Shown one piece after another: positions 9,420-17,164 of a stretch of 64,000 nt of DNA. Both the position numbers and the translations under genes were made by a program. This DNA comes from Komagataeibacter sp. FNDCR2 (lineage in GTDB: Bacteria > Pseudomonadota > Alphaproteobacteria > Acetobacterales > Acetobacteraceae): NCBI RefSeq assembly GCF_021295395.1, contig NZ_JAIWOU010000002.1, forward strand, positions 1-64,000, written 5' to 3'. Numbering within the stretch: position 1 is the first letter of the stretch; the number at the start of each line of letters is the position of its first letter. The notes under the pieces are model-generated. The model did no database searches. It had not been told where the DNA came from and was given only the letters and a program-made list of their open reading frames with translations.

Positions 9420-10354
9420 CGGCCCTCTCCCGAGATGCGCCAGTGCGCGCGGTTGGCGTCGAGACCCGGCTGGGAACTGATGCGGATGTCCTGCACGTTA
9501 ACGCGCATGAGGTCGCGGCCGCCCTGTGTCGGGTGGTTGAGCAGCGCCACCTGTGGCGCCTCGACCTTGCCCGCTTTCAGTAGCATCCGGTAGCGCGCCA
9601 TGCCGACGATTTCACGCTCGAGGCGCGCCAGGTCGTCGAGGAAGATTTCGACCGCCTGGCGTTCGCCCGCCGCAAATCCCCGTGCGACACCCTCACGCCA
9701 GACCGAGACTTCGTGAGCCGTGCGTGGCCTCAATGCGTCACTGGGGGGAGCGGGGAGGTCATATCGGCGGGTAAGCCAGGTGCGCCACTGGGGCGCGGCC
9801 GTTACCACCTGCGCCTGTCGGGTGATCTCGTATATCTGTTCGGCGAACTGCGCCGTCTGGCCTGAAGGATCAAGGGCAACGGCCATCTGGGCATTGGTTA
9901 CGACGGGTGGCCGCAGAAGCAGTGATCCGTTGCCGACAGGCAATACCAGGGGACGGAAATCGAATTCGCGATCCAGTGTCGTGGTGTTACGTTCGAGCAT
10001 GCGATTGATGGCATAGGATCGGCCGGCGAGGCCACCCTGCGCGCCATAGGCCCATGCCGCCTGGCGCACGGTATCATCCCGACCGTTCCCGGATTCCTGT
10101 CGCGGGGAGTAGCCGGGCCGGATGGCCATCAGGGCTTCCATGGAGGGGGGGCGGTTGACGTCCGTGATGACCGGCGCGATGAACGCGCCCGTCAGGGGCG
10201 TGTTGACCGGATTGGCGGTGCCGTCCTGTGGTGAGGGCACGGAAGGTACAGGGAGGGCAACCGGTCCCTTGCCCGTGGTGTCCGCCGCGCCCGCCGTGCC
10301 GGGCGGCAGTGTCAGGCCGACAAGCAGCGGCAGGGCACGCAATGGCTTATACAT
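9416..10354 (-). CDS. dotC: DotC/TraI outer-membrane core protein
   Basis: A 312-residue exported protein with an N-terminal signal sequence (MYKPLRALPLLVGLTLPPGTAGA). Typical DotC features are AWAYGAQGGLAGRSYAINRM, then LDREFDFRPLVL, PPVVTNAQMAVAL, and VVTAAPQWRTWLTRRYDLP. In type IVB machines DotC forms the outer-membrane ring with DotD and DotH. Legionella DotC is a lipoprotein, but I see no clear lipobox cysteine here, so this protein may be periplasmic or peripherally attached. It starts just inside the end of dotD. Confidence 0.88.
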   Translation of the reverse strand: MYKPLRALPLLVGLTLPPGTAGAADTTGKGPVALPVPSVPSPQDGTANPVNTPLTGAFIAPVITDVNRPPSMEALMAIRPGYSPRQESGNGRDDTVRQAAWAYGAQGGLAGRSYAINRMLERNTTTLDREFDFRPLVLPVGNGSLLLRPPVVTNAQMAVALDPSGQTAQFAEQIYEITRQAQVVTAAPQWRTWLTRRYDLPAPPSDALRPRTAHEVSVWREGVARGFAAGERQAVEIFLDDLARLEREIVGMARYRMLLKAGKVEAPQVALLNHPTQGGRDLMRVNVQDIRISSQPGLDANRAHWRISGEGR

Positions 10355-10790
10355 GGCAGATTATCCTGATCGTGTGCCGTGGCACGTCGATGTCGATTTC
10401 GGCGCGGGGATCGGCGGCTGCGGCGAGATGGTCGAACAGGCGTCCGGCCGTGGTGTTGTCATCGTCCACACGCACCGTGATCGCGTGGGCCGCAGGTGGC
10501 GTGATGACGGAATAACCCACGCGGCCGGCCAGCAGCCGGACGCCGTCGTCGAGCCGACCGGACCAGTGCCAGCTCATGGGGCGGTTCATCTCTGCCGGCA
10601 GGACCGATCCGGGGCGGGCCATCGGGAAACGGATCTGTCCAAGCCCGTCCATGGTTTCAAGCAGGCCCGACATTTCCTGTGCCATTGTCGGTGTGGCGGG
10701 GGATGCAGCGGTCCGGTGTCCGCCGCACGCGGTGAGTGCCGGGGCCAGTGCAAGCAGCGCGCCGGGCATGAAAGCGAATGATCTCTTCAT
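10347..10790 (-). CDS. dotD: DotD/TraH outer-membrane lipoprotein
   Basis: A 147-residue lipoprotein. ATG 10790 is preferred over upstream in-frame starts because it yields a proper lipoprotein leader (MKRSFAFMPGALLALAPALTAC; lipobox LTAC). The mature part has the secretin N-domain-like DotD pattern, ending in VPRHTIRIICHV. It forms the outer-membrane subcomplex with DotC and DotH. The SLT gene stop lies seven bases before the start, and a copy of the repeated conjugation-cluster element (10810-10827) lies about 20 bases upstream. Confidence 0.85.
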   Translation of the reverse strand: MKRSFAFMPGALLALAPALTACGGHRTAASPATPTMAQEMSGLLETMDGLGQIRFPMARPGSVLPAEMNRPMSWHWSGRLDDGVRLLAGRVGYSVITPPAAHAITVRVDDDNTTAGRLFDHLAAAADPRAEIDIDVPRHTIRIICHV

Positions 10791-10797
10791 GAGACGA

Positions 10798-11514
10798 TCA
10801 TCCGGCAGGCCGTTGTGGGTGCGACGCGGCGACGACATTTTTCCAGACTTTGGCCTGATAGGCCCGGTTGTACTCGGGTGTCGAACTGTTGTAGTTTCCC
10901 ACCCGCCGCCAGAACTCACCGGGATTGTCCGGTGTCTGTCCGTTCAGGGCACGGGAGAGGATCCATGCACCGACATGGAGATTGAGGCAGCCGTCATTGA
11001 TGACCTGGTCCCGGGTAATTCCCATGCGGGCCAACTCGGGCAGATGGCTCGAATTGATCTGTGCCGGTCCCATGTCATAGGAGCCATTGGTGTTACGTGA
11101 GACGCGGCCGACTTTCCCGCCTTCTGTCATGACCACCGCGAGGAAAAGCTGCCCGGGTATCCCGTACTGCCGAGCCGATAGCTTCAGGCATGTCCGCAGG
11201 TCGGTGGAGAGGGGACGCGACGGGGTAGGGGGCGGCGGGGGCGCTGCAGCCATACCTTCTGGCCGCTTCGCGTTTCCAACTCCGGCCCATTTCAGTATCC
11301 ATGCGCCTGCGGCGATGTTCATGCAGGCATTCGTCTTCACGGCTTCGGACGAAAAACCGGCCCGTTCCAGAACAGGCAACCATCCAGGTTGTATTCCCAT
11401 CGGTCCGATACCACCGGACTGCGAGGTGCTGCTTACATGCTCCACTATTTCAATAGGAACATTGTAATATCGGGCCGCAACCGCAGCGCATGGAGGAAGC
11501 ATGTCGGTCGGCAT
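10798..11514 (-). CDS. Lytic transglycosylase with tandem SLT domains, first one degenerate (PilT-like by position)
   Basis: 238 residues. The C-terminal domain (about 104-225) is an SLT lysozyme-like fold: catalytic Glu131 in AVVMTEGGKVG, and the YDMGPAQINSSHLPEL motif. Residues 8-76 are a second copy of the same fold (C..VAARYYNVP..., GGIGPMGIQ, NACMNIAAGAWILKW) with a deletion and Ser31 where the catalytic Glu should be. The linker is proline-rich (residues 89-100). No signal peptide is visible. R64-type pil operons carry a transglycosylase, PilT, next to pilV, so local peptidoglycan opening for pilus or channel assembly is likely. It starts two bases after the pilV stop. Confidence 0.85.
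   Translation of the reverse strand: MPTDMLPPCAAVAARYYNVPIEIVEHVSSTSQSGGIGPMGIQPGWLPVLERAGFSSEAVKTNACMNIAAGAWILKWAGVGNAKRPEGMAAAPPPPPTPSRPLSTDLRTCLKLSARQYGIPGQLFLAVVMTEGGKVGRVSRNTNGSYDMGPAQINSSHLPELARMGITRDQVINDGCLNLHVGAWILSRALNGQTPDNPGEFWRRVGNYNSSTPEYNRAYQAKVWKNVVAASHPQRPAG
10810..10827 (-). promoter_or_regulatory. Copy F of the repeated conjugation-cluster element
   Basis: Sense (minus-strand) GCGTCGCACCCACAACGG, 13 of 18 bases identical to TGTCCGCACCCACAACCG, with a 12-base unbroken core. It lies in the end of the transglycosylase gene, 19 bases before the dotD start, in the same orientation to the downstream gene as the other copies. Confidence 0.4.
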
Positions 11515-11516
11515 GC

Positions 11517-13184
11517 TCAGTTGGTCATACCAACGTAGGCATTTCCCTCAGGTTGGATGACATCGCTGTTCAGGTCCAGGCATGCCGCGGATCCCCCAAT
11601 ACTTCCATCATTCCCGCGCTGTAATGACCAGATCAGTCCACCGTTTGGTCCCGCACCGACTGGCATCACGCGGGTCGCGTTGGGAACGGAGTGGGGGTCG
11701 GCAGTCCCCTCCTCGAAAATGCTGGTGAGTGCGCACATCAGGTGCTCACCAAGGTCACCGTAATACTGTGTGCTAAGATAGTTCCCGGGACCTCGGTAGC
11801 CTCCCGGCGTCTGGGCGAGCAGATACCATGTCACGTGGGCGCTCGAGGATATCCGCTTCCAGACACCGTTCATACAGCTCAGGGTGGCACCGTCCCCGGT
11901 AGTTTCTTGCGCGATCATACCGTTGGGAGAACAGCCGCCACCCACTGCCGCAGCTCCGTTATCGGTTCCGAGCTTGACGTCATCGACCGTGGCTGAGCCG
12001 GCGGAGATGTCGGCGTTGGTTCCATCGGCATGATGAAAATACGTCGTGCCGGGAGTATTGATCCAGGTATTGTAGGCATCTCCACAAAACTGCGTGTTTC
12101 CTACCTGGAAACCACAGCCGGGATTTTCGACGATGAACTGGGTGCCAGCCGTCATCGATTGTGCAACGGAGCCCCGGCCTGCGTTGTCAAAAACAACATT
12201 TTTTGCTCCACCCTGCCCAAGAGCAAGCGAGCCTTCAAAGTAACCGTCCACGCTGTGAACTCCTCCAACCAGACCTGGAGGAAGACCAGCATCCGGTTCC
12301 ATCCCATTGGTGCCGATATTGAGGCTGAAGTGGCCTTGCGCAGCCTGCAGATCCGCAAGTTGTCCATTTGGATGCTGCATGTAGACCGCACCTGAGTCGG
12401 GTGCACGGACAGCGGCATCGGTGTCGTCGCCATAAATATAGGCACCACCTACCTTCACGCCGCCATATCCCCCGTTTGGGTTTCCGCCGGAAAAAATGCC
12501 TCGTGTTGCGTTCACGTCATTGGCCGCATTGATATTGTTGCCGTCCATGTTCAATGGAGCGTTCATGGTCTGGAATTCGGGATGTCCCTGCACCTGATCG
12601 CGATAGAGATAATCGGCGTTCATGACTGGCGCATTGGAATACTGGAGTAGGCCGACAAGATGCCCTGGGCCGGGGTTGGGTATCGAAGTCAGGGGCAGGC
12701 TCCAGCTCCTGCTGGCACCGGTGGCCGTGGATGAGTTCAGGTTCCCGAACATGCCGTCATAGGGCACGAAGCCGCCCTGCTCTCCGGTGCCTGAGGCAAT
12801 ACGGACTTCGTCCACCCCGCTGATTGTCGTACCGCCCTGCGTTTCAACGACGACCGAGAGTGTGCCCTGTGTCGGCTGCAACAGATAGACGACCCATGTC
12901 TGGCCAAAGGGATTCATGGTCGTGAAACCGGGAAGAAGGTCGCTGTCGCTTACAAGCGTGGACAGCGGCAGGGTAACCGGAGCGCCGTTGACGGGAACCG
13001 AGCCGAAGAGGGACTCGCTATGCTTGTCGGTGTATTTCTGTCCCGCTTCCAAAAGGGAGCGGAATTGCCCGGACGTCGTCGCGTCTGTACTCAGGCTTGT
13101 GTTCTGCACTACCATGGACTGGAAATGGGGCAGGATCATCATGCCCACGATCGCCGCGATGATGGCGCCAGCTATATTTTCCAT
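11517..13184 (-). CDS. pilV: PilV-like minor pilin / pilus tip adhesin
   Basis: 555 residues from ATG 13184 (MENIAGAIIAAIVGMMILPHF), which overlaps the pilM stop. One N-terminal hydrophobic helix of pilin type is followed by a long Gly/Asn/Thr-rich body containing DQVQGHPEFQTMNAPLNMDG and NNINAANDVNA, typical of IncI PilV, and a distal lectin-like part with CSPNGMIAQETTGDGATLSC. R64 PilV C-termini are switched by a shufflon to select recipients. Here I find neither an rci recombinase nor alternative C-terminal segments, so a single fixed adhesin is expected. No conventional prepilin leader with a glycine cleavage site is visible. Confidence 0.82.
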   Translation of the reverse strand: MENIAGAIIAAIVGMMILPHFQSMVVQNTSLSTDATTSGQFRSLLEAGQKYTDKHSESLFGSVPVNGAPVTLPLSTLVSDSDLLPGFTTMNPFGQTWVVYLLQPTQGTLSVVVETQGGTTISGVDEVRIASGTGEQGGFVPYDGMFGNLNSSTATGASRSWSLPLTSIPNPGPGHLVGLLQYSNAPVMNADYLYRDQVQGHPEFQTMNAPLNMDGNNINAANDVNATRGIFSGGNPNGGYGGVKVGGAYIYGDDTDAAVRAPDSGAVYMQHPNGQLADLQAAQGHFSLNIGTNGMEPDAGLPPGLVGGVHSVDGYFEGSLALGQGGAKNVVFDNAGRGSVAQSMTAGTQFIVENPGCGFQVGNTQFCGDAYNTWINTPGTTYFHHADGTNADISAGSATVDDVKLGTDNGAAAVGGGCSPNGMIAQETTGDGATLSCMNGVWKRISSSAHVTWYLLAQTPGGYRGPGNYLSTQYYGDLGEHLMCALTSIFEEGTADPHSVPNATRVMPVGAGPNGGLIWSLQRGNDGSIGGSAACLDLNSDVIQPEGNAYVGMTN

Positions 13185-13657
13185 CAGAACCCTGACCCGG
13201 TGAAGGAAACACACGAAACGATATCGTCCTGTGGCACGACGACCGGAAGTGAGCCCATGTTTCCATATGTGGGTGTTTCCCAGGTTGTACCTCGGGAAAT
13301 ACCGATGCTCTGGTCGCCAGCCGCAAGGCGACGTATGCTGTCAATCGAGATCCCGGACAGGGCCATCCAAGTGACGACCTGCGTTGTTCCGCCATTGCGC
13401 GTGACGAGATTGTCCGCCGCCGCGAGGCCCGCCCCGTTCTGGGGCAGGCCAAGCTGCGCAAGGGGAACCGAGCCTGTGAAACCGGGATTGCGCTCGACAT
13501 AAAGCTGCACGGCGGCCTTGTACGCGAGCCAGGCTAGCGCGGCAGGGTCGGCCACAATGTCACGCACCGGATGTATCTGCCGGTTGCTGACCCCGAGCCC
13601 CTGCGCGAGGCTCCCGACGAGAAGCAGAACCGCAAAGGCCAGGGTCAAAAAGGGCAT
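13184..13657 (-). CDS. pilM: PilM-like type IVb pilus protein
   Basis: A 157-residue protein with an N-terminal hydrophobic anchor (MPFLTLAFAVLLLVGSLAQG) and the motif AVQLYVERNPGFTGSVPLAQLGLP, which matches the IncI PilM family. R64 PilM is a small membrane-associated protein needed for thin pilus formation; its exact role is unclear. ATG 13657 has AGGAG eight bases upstream. The gene lies between pilS and pilV rather than after pilL as in R64, so the order is rearranged. Confidence 0.75.
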   Translation of the reverse strand: MPFLTLAFAVLLLVGSLAQGLGVSNRQIHPVRDIVADPAALAWLAYKAAVQLYVERNPGFTGSVPLAQLGLPQNGAGLAAADNLVTRNGGTTQVVTWMALSGISIDSIRRLAAGDQSIGISRGTTWETPTYGNMGSLPVVVPQDDIVSCVSFTGSGF

Positions 13658-13675
13658 CCGGGGTGCTCCTCACGT

Positions 13676-14188
13676 TCAGCCGTTATACTCGAAGACAATG
13701 GTCGTCGTGGCCCCGGACTGGACGGCGTTGCAGGCATTGGCGATCTCGCTTGTCGCAGATGTATCCGTGGGTGTGACGGTCGTGCCCCCGATCGTAATGG
13801 TGGATGCTGCCTGTGAGCGTACGAACGAGGCACAGCCGTCGCTCTGCACATTGGTCCAGGAGGCCTGCCAGCCAGCGCCACCATTCGCGCTGCTCAGTGT
13901 TACGATGGAGTTCGGCCATGGTCCCACGATGGTGCTGCCATCGCCGTTCGTCATGCCATGTGGAACGGCTGCGGCCCTGATCGCGACGGAATTGGTGAGG
14001 TCGGCGTAATTTGCCGCCGACAGGCCGCCATGATAGAGGCCCTCGATATTGGTGAAGAGGCTGCTCTGGTAGCCCGCCGCCGTTTCAGCGCTGCTTTTGT
14101 GGAACAGTTCATAGACGAGGCCCAGAATTGCGGCGAGTGCGAGGAGTGCCGTAACGACTTTGACGACAATAGGAACGAGGGTGTCCAT
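13676..14188 (-). CDS. pilS: PilS-like major pilin
   Basis: A 170-residue pilin-like protein: an N-terminal hydrophobic helix (VPIVVKVVTALLALAAILGLVYELF), then a globular part with two C-terminal cysteines (DGCASF and NACNAV) that could form the pilin disulfide loop. ATG 14188 is fixed by an in-frame TGA 24 bases upstream and by AGGAAG at good spacing. Unlike R64 PilS there is no leader with Gly before the helix and no Glu at +5, so processing by a standard prepilin peptidase is not obvious. It is the main subunit of the thin pilus. Confidence 0.8.
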   Translation of the reverse strand: MDTLVPIVVKVVTALLALAAILGLVYELFHKSSAETAAGYQSSLFTNIEGLYHGGLSAANYADLTNSVAIRAAAVPHGMTNGDGSTIVGPWPNSIVTLSSANGGAGWQASWTNVQSDGCASFVRSQAASTITIGGTTVTPTDTSATSEIANACNAVQSGATTTIVFEYNG

Positions 14189-14243
14189 GCGTGGTCTTCC
14201 TTTGTATATTCAGGGTAGATTCAGGGATGAGCGTGGATGGCGC

Positions 14244-15368
14244 TTACATGCCGCCAACCGATCCGGCTCCGGAGCCGACATTGCTTGCGACGACTGCAAG
14301 GCCGCCGGCGAGGAGCATCATGACGATGGAAAATACGGAGCGTGCCCGGGCCGCGCCTGACAGCGCCTGCTGTTCAAGCATGTCGGCCCAGACCTGGCTG
14401 TTCTTCAGGAGGCGATCGTAAGCGCCCTTGCCGCCCCAGCTCGCCTCGATATCGTCGATCATTTCGGGCGAGGGAAAGTTGTACCCTGCGGCAAACATTG
14501 CGTCAGGCAGCGACCGTCCACGAGGCCCGAGATTGGCAAGGATCGCATCGAGGCGTTCGCGCAGCCACGGCGTTGCCGTGTCCGCCTGATGCTGTAACGC
14601 CTCGGTGTCGGGCATGCCTGCCCTCACGAGGGCTATGAACCCCGAGAGCCAGACATATCCCTGGACATTGCGGTATGTTGACCATGGGGGAAAGCGTTCG
14701 AGGAACACACGGACCGGGCCGGTCAGCCTGGTCAGGCTGAGCCATAACGCTGCCGTCAGGGCCACGATCGTCATGGCGGAGACGATCGCCATCTTTCCGG
14801 TCGCAAGACTGGACGCCAGGACAAGGATATGAAGCGAAGTGTCGTCGTTTTTCATGATGGAGGATGTCGTGACGAGGCTGGGCACCACCCAGTTCGCGAT
14901 CACGTAGAGGGATATGAAGATGACGCCGAGATAGCTGGCGGGCTGGTACAGGGCGCTGCGCACCGCCTGCATGATCTTGCGGATACGTGTCTTGACGTCG
15001 CAGACCAGATCCAGTGCCCCAGGCAGGTTGTTCGCCTTGTCGCCCGAGACGATCATCATGTATTCGTCGCTGGGAACGTATGGCCTGATGGCCTCGGCAA
15101 ACGAGAGGCCTTTCGTGTCCATACGTGTCCTGATGGTGTCGAGGATATTGGGCACGGAACGCCTGCCGCGTCGGCGTAGCTGCCGCGCGTATAATGTCAG
15201 TATGCTCTCCGTGGAGATGCCCCATCCCATGCGCAGGGCGATCATCTGGTAAAGCTTGCCCCTCGCCTCCCATGTGAATGAGAGGTTGGTGTCGAGCCAG
15301 CCCGCCACTGTCGTCGGACGTTCGGGGCCGGTTGGAGAAACATCCGAATAGACGATTTTCAGAGCCAT
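14244..15368 (-). CDS. pilR: PilR-like (GspF-type) pilus inner-membrane protein
   Basis: 374 residues from ATG 15368 (MALKIVYSD). Upstream in-frame starts would run through the hairpin at 15401-15430. Two GspF-type repeats with membrane spans are visible: about residues 140-165 (LGVIFISLYVIANWVVPSL), 190-215 (AIVSAMTIVALTAALWLSL) and the C-terminus (VFSIVMMLLAGGLAVVAS). The protein is the platform on which PilQ drives pilin assembly. It follows pilQ after a 115-base gap that holds a copy of the repeated element. Confidence 0.88.
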   Translation of the reverse strand: MALKIVYSDVSPTGPERPTTVAGWLDTNLSFTWEARGKLYQMIALRMGWGISTESILTLYARQLRRRGRRSVPNILDTIRTRMDTKGLSFAEAIRPYVPSDEYMMIVSGDKANNLPGALDLVCDVKTRIRKIMQAVRSALYQPASYLGVIFISLYVIANWVVPSLVTTSSIMKNDDTSLHILVLASSLATGKMAIVSAMTIVALTAALWLSLTRLTGPVRVFLERFPPWSTYRNVQGYVWLSGFIALVRAGMPDTEALQHQADTATPWLRERLDAILANLGPRGRSLPDAMFAAGYNFPSPEMIDDIEASWGGKGAYDRLLKNSQVWADMLEQQALSGAARARSVFSIVMMLLAGGLAVVASNVGSGAGSVGGM

Positions 15369-15400
15369 GGGTTTGTGTATTCCATCCTGTCCAACAGGAG

Positions 15401-15430
15401 TGTCCCGCACCCGGTTGTGGGTGCGGACAC
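15401..15430 (-). promoter_or_regulatory. Copy A of the repeated element, inside a perfect-looking hairpin before pilR
   Basis: The sense strand holds TGTCCGCACCCACAACCG (15429 to 15412), identical over 18 bases to the copy before the dotA operon. Here it forms the left arm of a hairpin whose right arm is GGGTGCGGGACA, with loop ACAACC. It lies in the pilQ-pilR gap, 43 bases before the pilR ATG. A role as operator, attenuator or processing site is inference. Confidence 0.5.
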
Positions 15431-15483
15431 GGGCGCGAACCATTCAGCGTATCCGGCGTGGCAGACCGGCTGGCTATGCACGT

Positions 15484-17154
15484 TCATCCGCCTCTCGCCC
15501 GCCGCGCTCCAGCCTCGCGTTCGGCGAGGACGACATCGCGCGCGCGAATACGGTCAACGGTCTGTGTGACGGCGTAGGGATCGACGAGACCTTCGAAAAC
15601 GCGCCCCATTGCGGTCTCGACCATCGGGGGGTCGACGTTGTCGCGTGCCCGAAAGCGGTGTCGCGCGACGGCCACCCCGAATTCCACGAAATCCGACATG
15701 AGCTGCTCATCGGTCTCCACCACTTCGGCGACGGCGGTGCGTCCGGCGATCCCGGTCCCGTTACAGTGCTCGCAGCCGGGGCCGATCCTGCGGATGGCGG
15801 ATGGATCATCCCCCCATGTCAGGACGGCTTCACGGGCGCGGTGGGTCATGCGCTCGTCATTTACGGTCCAGGGTATCGCGCAGAACGGGCAGATGACCGG
15901 TAGCAGGCGTTGCGCCACGAGACCACGCAGGACAGAGGCGTTGCAGGTAGTGCTCAGGCCGAGCCGTTCATAATCCAGGTTGTGCAGCCGAAGGGGGACG
16001 TCAAAAAGGTCATCTACATGCAACGTCGACATGACGAAATGCCCGGTCTGGGCAGCGGCAACAGTGGTCAGAGCCACTTCTGCGTCACGGATTTCGCCCA
16101 CGACCAGATCATCAGGGTCCATACGCAGGCTGGTGACCTGACGGTCCCTGAAAGCCTGTCCCACCGCCTGCGTATTACGCCCTGTGTCGCCGCCTGTATT
16201 CGCTATATCAAGCTGGATCGCCCATGGCATGGGGAGTTCCACGGGGTGTTCGATCGAGACGAGGCGACGGCCGGGTTGCATGTCGGCCTTGTTGCGGGCC
16301 AGTTCAAAGAGCAGGCTCGTCTTCCCCGAACCTGTCGGCCCCGTGCAGATCAGGATGCCAGATGGTGCGTTCACGATATTCAGGAGGCGCTCGATCTGCG
16401 TCGGCGAAAATCCGTAGGATTCCAGCTTGAGCTTGCCCGGCGGCCTGCGGGGTGGCCTGAACTTTTCCTTGATCGGCTGTGCCGGCCGCCTGCTGCGTTC
16501 TCCGGCGGGCTGGAGGCGGAGCACCATGAACTTTCCGCCTTCCGAGACGGGGAAGCATGGCCCCCTGACGATACGGACATTCGACAGGCCCATGCCCCGC
16601 AGTACGTCGCCCGCGATGCTCCCGTCCTGAAAGGACAGGTCGCTATATGCGGTTTCGCGCGACCCGCCGAGCGAATACAGCGCGCGCATGAGACGGTCTG
16701 CGTAGGCGTTGTCGAGTTCGAACCGGTTGGAAGTGACGAGACTGCCGTTGATGCGGAACTGGATTTCGGTATGGCGGTCCTTGCGCATGATGTGGATATC
16801 AGTGGCACGCCATGACGAGGCTTGTTTGAGAAGCGTCAGGGCGTGGTCACGGACTTCCTCGTCGGCCGCTTCCTGATCGTGGACGCCCCCGGCATGATGC
16901 TCATGGGCCAGCCTGTCCGTCACGGTGCTCAGCGGAACCCAGTTCACCCGGACAAGGCGCATGTTCTGGTGGCGACGTGTCTCATCCAGCCATTCAAGGA
17001 AACTGGTTTTCCTTTTCAGGTTTTCACTGGCAAGAATTTCCTGATTGACCTGGTCGATGTAGATATGTCCCTCAAGGTCCCGGGGGACGACCAGTTCATT
17101 GCGTGGTCCTGAATCCATTCGCCGGAACAGCAAGTTCAGTATCCGTCTGGGCAT
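15484..17154 (-). CDS. pilQ: PilQ-like type IV pilus assembly ATPase
   Basis: A GspE/PilB-class ATPase of 556 residues from ATG 17154; GAGGA overlapping the pilO stop is a good ribosome site, while ATG 17193 would add 13 residues. Walker A TGPTGSGKT at about 271-279, Asp box ATDIHI near 118, Walker B region DDLVVGEIRD near 348-357, the STLHVDD histidine box, and a zinc-binding CPFC...CEHC pair in the C-terminal domain. It powers pilin polymerisation from the cytoplasm with PilR. Confidence 0.9.
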   Translation of the reverse strand: MPRRILNLLFRRMDSGPRNELVVPRDLEGHIYIDQVNQEILASENLKRKTSFLEWLDETRRHQNMRLVRVNWVPLSTVTDRLAHEHHAGGVHDQEAADEEVRDHALTLLKQASSWRATDIHIMRKDRHTEIQFRINGSLVTSNRFELDNAYADRLMRALYSLGGSRETAYSDLSFQDGSIAGDVLRGMGLSNVRIVRGPCFPVSEGGKFMVLRLQPAGERSRRPAQPIKEKFRPPRRPPGKLKLESYGFSPTQIERLLNIVNAPSGILICTGPTGSGKTSLLFELARNKADMQPGRRLVSIEHPVELPMPWAIQLDIANTGGDTGRNTQAVGQAFRDRQVTSLRMDPDDLVVGEIRDAEVALTTVAAAQTGHFVMSTLHVDDLFDVPLRLHNLDYERLGLSTTCNASVLRGLVAQRLLPVICPFCAIPWTVNDERMTHRAREAVLTWGDDPSAIRRIGPGCEHCNGTGIAGRTAVAEVVETDEQLMSDFVEFGVAVARHRFRARDNVDPPMVETAMGRVFEGLVDPYAVTQTVDRIRARDVVLAEREAGARRARGG

Positions 17155-17164
17155 GTGATGGTCC

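Noticed and set aside
10798-13184. Shufflon with rci recombinase next to pilV
   Set aside because: pilV is followed after two bases by a transglycosylase gene; no tyrosine recombinase or repeated inverted 19-bp sites were seen.
15401-15430. Rho-independent terminator between pilQ and pilR
   Set aside because: The stem is strong but lacks a T run, and its left arm is the same element found before several other gene starts, so a regulatory reading is preferred.
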